64,000 nt of DNA from Pseudocitrobacter sp913778145 (GTDB lineage Bacteria; Pseudomonadota; Gammaproteobacteria; Enterobacterales; Enterobacteriaceae), in NCBI GenBank assembly GCA_035726825.1, contig JALNTX010000005.1, forward strand, positions 248,001-312,000, written 5' to 3'. Every line of letters begins with the position of its first letter. The stretch's first letter is position 1. The notes under the pieces were generated by a model. The model was given only the letters and a program-made list of their open reading frames with translations. It ran no database searches and was not told the DNA's origin. Positions 60,889-64,000 of the stretch are shown piece after piece. The position numbers were made by a program, and so were the translations under genes.

Positions 60889-62091
60889 ATGCTTAATCAA
60901 CAGGCAAAAACACAGTCAGCTACAGCTAAAAAAACCGGTCTCTCGTTTCTACTCATTCTCAGCGCGTTAATGGCTGTTACTTCGTTATCAACCGACATCT
61001 ATCTTCCGGCTATGCCGGTCATGGCAAAAGATTTACAGGGTGACGCAGAGCTGACAATCACAGGTTTCCTTATCGGTTTTTGCATTGCACAACTGATTTG
61101 GGGACCAATTAGCGATCGTTATGGACGCCGTCTGCCGCTTTTTATCGGTTTGGGTCTATTTATCATCGGCTCGGTGGGCTGCGCGTTATCAACAGATATT
61201 GTACAAATTGTCTTCTGGCGAGTTTTTCAGGCGTTAGGTGCCTGTACCGGGCCGATGCTGGCACGAGCAATGATCCGTGACCTGTTTAGCCGCACTCGTG
61301 CAGCACAAATGCTTTCGACACTGATGATCATCATGGCCATCGCGCCGATTGCCGGACCCCTGATCGGCGGGCAGATGATTAAAGTCACCTCGTGGCATGC
61401 CATTTTCTGGCTACTGGCGATTATCGGAACTTTAATGCTGATGTCTTTATTCTGGTTACCGGAGACATTACCTGCGGAAAAACGCTCGCAAGCCTCCGTA
61501 ACCAGAGCTTTTCACAACTACTATGCCTTGCTCACTAACGCCAGATACATGCGATTTACTTTGTGCCTGACGTTCTACTACGTTGCAGCCTACGCCTTTA
61601 TCACCGGTTCCCCGTTTGTGTACATCACATACTTCGGCGTTGACCCGCAGCATTACGGTTGGCTGTTCGCAGTAAACATTGTTGGACTGATGGCGGTGAG
61701 CATGATCAACAGACGTCTGGTTCACCGCTATCCACTGGAAGCATTGCTCAGGAATGCCGTATTCATCGCCGCTATTGCGGCGATAGTGCTGGCGGTCACC
61801 ACCGGCCTGGGTGTGGGTGGAATTACCGTGATTGTCGGCGCTGTGTTCGTGTTCTTCTCTATGAATGGCATCATCGCAGCGACATCCACGGCTTGCGCTC
61901 TGGACGCAGTGCCTAATGTGGCTGGCTCCGCGTCGGCGCTAATGGGCGCGTTACAATACGGCAGCGGCATCATCTCTTCACTTCTTCTTGCCCTGTTCAG
62001 TGATGGCACACCCTGGACGATGGGCTGGATAATTGCGTTGTTTACAGCAGTCAGCGCCCTGATGGCACTGACCGTTCAGATAAAAAAATAA
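60889..62091 (+). CDS. Bcr/CflA family drug exporter (MFS)
   Basis: 400-residue 12-segment major facilitator. MFS motif A is GPISDRYGRRLPL in the loop after segment 2. The first segment carries the DHA1 motif D1 (STDIYLPAMPVMAKDL). Relatives export bicyclomycin, chloramphenicol or other compounds by proton antiport. The ATG at 60889 (MLNQQAKTQ) is chosen since the upstream part of the frame is not part of the fold. Exact substrate unknown. It is convergent with a nitroreductase gene, 7 bp apart. Confidence 0.9.
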   Translation: MLNQQAKTQSATAKKTGLSFLLILSALMAVTSLSTDIYLPAMPVMAKDLQGDAELTITGFLIGFCIAQLIWGPISDRYGRRLPLFIGLGLFIIGSVGCALSTDIVQIVFWRVFQALGACTGPMLARAMIRDLFSRTRAAQMLSTLMIIMAIAPIAGPLIGGQMIKVTSWHAIFWLLAIIGTLMLMSLFWLPETLPAEKRSQASVTRAFHNYYALLTNARYMRFTLCLTFYYVAAYAFITGSPFVYITYFGVDPQHYGWLFAVNIVGLMAVSMINRRLVHRYPLEALLRNAVFIAAIAAIVLAVTTGLGVGGITVIVGAVFVFFSMNGIIAATSTACALDAVPNVAGSASALMGALQYGSGIISSLLLALFSDGTPWTMGWIIALFTAVSALMALTVQIKK

Positions 62092-62098
62092 AACGTCG

Positions 62099-62779
62099 TT
62101 ATTGATGCCAGACGACACTTTCGTCCAGAGATACCCGCCCTTCCCTGTAACTCAGGGAGGGATGCGTTTCATCTGGGTTCCCAAAAGAAACACCGTAAAG
62201 CAGCCTGAAGCCCTCAGGAACATTTAATATTCGACGCACCGTTTGGGCAAAATAACTCAGCACTGCCTGTGGAACGCCTGCGTAACCACGGGCTGCCAGG
62301 GAAAGCAGGAATGTCTGGGCATACATACCGGCGTCAGAGGCTACGCGAACGTTGTCTCCTACAGCAGGAATGAACAGCAGGGCAACATGAGGCGCGCCGA
62401 AAAATCTCACATTACGCTCGACCACTTCTGCGCGACTTAAGTTATCCCCCCGCGCCACGCCCAGTGCCTGATAGTACGAGCGCCCCTGCTCCGAAGCCCG
62501 TTGCCTGAATGGCTCGGGATAGGCTTCTTTATCAAACGTACAATCAAGACTGTAGTTCCCAGCCATCAGATCTTCCGTAAGTGCGTGGCTTAATTCACGA
62601 AGTTTATCTCCTGCAACGATATGCAGGGACCAGGGTTGAGTATTGCAGTTGGATGGTGCGCATTGCGCTTCGAGCAAAATGTCTTTGAGGATATCGCTGG
62701 GGATGGGAGATGGAAGAAAGGCTCTTGCCGAGTATCTGTTTTTTACTACCTCACTAAATGTTGGCTCTTGCGTACTCAT
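62099..62779 (-). CDS. Nitroreductase family protein
   Basis: 226-residue FMN-dependent nitroreductase-fold protein. NRYSARAFLPSPI near the N-terminus and CAPSNCNTQPWSLHIVAGDK are the FMN-binding blocks, and the late RILNVPEGFRLLYGVSFGNP is typical. It would reduce nitroaromatics, quinones or a cellular enone with NAD(P)H. The true substrate is not predictable. It is convergent with the drug exporter gene, and no operon partner is visible. Confidence 0.92.
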   Translation of the reverse strand: MSTQEPTFSEVVKNRYSARAFLPSPIPSDILKDILLEAQCAPSNCNTQPWSLHIVAGDKLRELSHALTEDLMAGNYSLDCTFDKEAYPEPFRQRASEQGRSYYQALGVARGDNLSRAEVVERNVRFFGAPHVALLFIPAVGDNVRVASDAGMYAQTFLLSLAARGYAGVPQAVLSYFAQTVRRILNVPEGFRLLYGVSFGNPDETHPSLSYREGRVSLDESVVWHQ

Positions 62780-62999
62780 TTGCTTCTCCGCCTGAAAGTA
62801 ATTTGAAGTGAGTGATTCACTCTCTCCCGATCCATCCTGTCACATCAGGCTCATCGTTTTCATTCCCGGTTCCAGATTAGGTCTATGAATTCCATTCATA
62901 GCGCCTATTTAAGCAGCGTAATTATCTTTAACCGCAACTTCGTTAATCTGGGTTTATCGCGTGAACACGTAAGCGGAAGTGGCTACAGCGGATGAACAT

Positions 63000-63022
63000 A
63001 CCCCAGCCTGCGCGGCTGGGGT
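63000..63022. terminator. Hairpin after alpha/beta hydrolase gene
   Basis: ACCCCAGCC and GGCTGGGGT form a perfect 9-bp stem with a TGCGC loop. It lies 15 bp after the leftward hydrolase stop codon. No T-run follows on the minus strand, so termination strength is uncertain. Confidence 0.6.
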
Positions 63023-63037
63023 GTCGTTGGAGGCTAA

Positions 63038-64000
63038 CTAAATATTCTTATCAAAGAAGACGTCTAACTTTTGCATTGCCTGGTCAACGTATTTGGGCAC
63101 CCAATACGTCTCGATATGGGTAGCGCCATCGATCAGGAAGAGTTCTTTGTCCTTCGTACCGGTGGCCTTCGCGAACGCATCTTCAGTCATATAGAGCGTA
63201 TCCGCTTTTGTGCCGGCAATCATCAACAGCGGTTTATTGATGAGATTGATATGATCCGTTACGTCAAAGCTCATCAAATCCAGAAGGCTGCTGGTAGTGT
63301 ATTTAAACGTGGAGTTAGGGTGCGCGTGGGTTTTCCAGTAGTACTCGTAGCCCTGGCGATACAAGGCAAAGGGTAATTTAGCAATCTGTTCATCAGTCAG
63401 GTTAGCATCGCCGGAGTAAAGCACTTCTCCTCCGGCTGCTTCCTGAGCACGAGCGTCAGAAGCCTGCTGAAGACGCTGCTGGATAGTATCCAGCTGTGAA
63501 TCCTGCATACCGTTACGGCGCACAAGGCCTGAATTAAACATGCTGATAGTTGCAATCGATTTAAACCGTTTGTCCGTCTCGGCAGCAACCAGTGAATAAC
63601 CGCCACCACCGCAAATGCCAAGCAGACCGAGGCGGCCGGTATCGACACCAGGATACTGGCTGATGTAGTCAGCCATGCCGTGAATGTCCTCGATACGATT
63701 AGCAGGTTTATCCACGCTGCGAGGCATCCCACCGCTGGCGCCCTGATACGCCGCATCGGCGGTAATCGTGATGTAGCCCTGCTCGGCAAGACGCTGGGCA
63801 TACAACCCGGCGACCTGTTCTTTTACGCCGCCATTAGGATGTGCAACCACCACGGCCGGGTATTTTTTGGCGGGATCGTAGTTAGCAGGGGTATAGACAT
63901 TCGCAGCAATCTGGATGCCATGCAGATCGTATTTCACTGGGTGAATGTTGACCTTACCATTGACGTTCTCGGTGATGGCTCCGTCATAGACGAGAGTGAA
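63038..64000 (-). CDS. Alpha/beta hydrolase, dienelactone-hydrolase-like (5' end outside window)
   Basis: At least 320 residues are present and the frame stays open to the window edge. The nucleophile elbow is GICGGGGYS, with Cys or Gly in place of the usual Ser position, and the fold includes YPAVVVAHPNGGVKEQ and an oxyanion loop. The catalytic acid is probably in MIAGTKADTLY and the histidine in DGATHIETY. The nucleophile is therefore uncertain: C within GICGGGG would be dienelactone-hydrolase-like. The visible residues upstream of a possible GTG start (VNGKVNIHP) fit the same protein, so the true start and any signal peptide lie beyond 64000. Substrate unknown. Confidence 0.85.
   Translation of the reverse strand, partial: FTLVYDGAITENVNGKVNIHPVKYDLHGIQIAANVYTPANYDPAKKYPAVVVAHPNGGVKEQVAGLYAQRLAEQGYITITADAAYQGASGGMPRSVDKPANRIEDIHGMADYISQYPGVDTGRLGLLGICGGGGYSLVAAETDKRFKSIATISMFNSGLVRRNGMQDSQLDTIQQRLQQASDARAQEAAGGEVLYSGDANLTDEQIAKLPFALYRQGYEYYWKTHAHPNSTFKYTTSSLLDLMSFDVTDHINLINKPLLMIAGTKADTLYMTEDAFAKATGTKDKELFLIDGATHIETYWVPKYVDQAMQKLDVFFDKNI

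Overview
The window looks like chromosomal DNA of an Enterobacteriaceae member close to Citrobacter, Escherichia or Enterobacter. The betTIBA, ydeI, ydeJ-like, arsRBC and iutA products read like close relatives of the E. coli proteins, and BIME/REP palindromes of the Escherichia/Citrobacter type lie between genes. I assign no species. It is a mosaic of accessory modules in an enteric backbone.

Positions 1-8.5 kb hold a truncated OmpC/OmpF-family porin with an OmpR-like box, then a chaperone-usher fimbrial operon (pilin, chaperone, usher, adhesin). The fimbrial operon is flanked by a divergent MrkH-like PilZ protein and ends in an EAL-only protein, so it looks like a self-contained c-di-GMP-controlled adhesion cassette.

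Positions 9-12.6 kb hold a soluble PQQ glucose dehydrogenase-like enzyme followed by a TonB receptor that closely resembles YncD/PqqU, the PQQ uptake receptor. This suggests a scavenge-and-use PQQ module. Positions 12.6-19.1 kb hold a Fur-controlled haem uptake operon, hemP-hmuRSTUV, bracketed by two same-orientation clusters of one composite repeat. Positions 19.1-24.8 kb hold a 1886-residue autotransporter adhesin on the minus strand.

Positions 25.6-31.6 kb hold a small gene of unknown role, a SorC-type regulator, and a sugar operon: galactitol-type PTS IIA/IIB/IIC, a ribulose-phosphate-3-epimerase-like protein, an SDR dehydrogenase and a 3-hexulose-6-phosphate isomerase-like SIS protein. 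This set of enzymes is unusual and its substrate is unknown. A 90-bp-period BIME array follows.

Positions 32-49.5 kb carry a POT peptide transporter, a YghA-like SDR, arsRBC, a YciG-like stress protein, a PncC/CinA-family protein, a DUF421 membrane protein pair, YdeI, the choline to glycine-betaine genes betT/betIBA, two small membrane proteins and an aerobactin receptor gene iutA without iucABCD.

Positions 50-60.7 kb carry two small orphan immunity-like genes and a degraded P4/CP4-type island: CbeA antitoxin, RadC-like, ArdB, DUF905, DUF932, YeeP-like GTPase, AlpA, Gp2-like and hypothetical genes. No integrase was found, and the CbtA toxin is missing next to CbeA. The window ends with a Bcr/CflA drug exporter, a nitroreductase and a truncated alpha/beta hydrolase. 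I saw no rRNA, tRNA, CRISPR array or intact insertion sequence.
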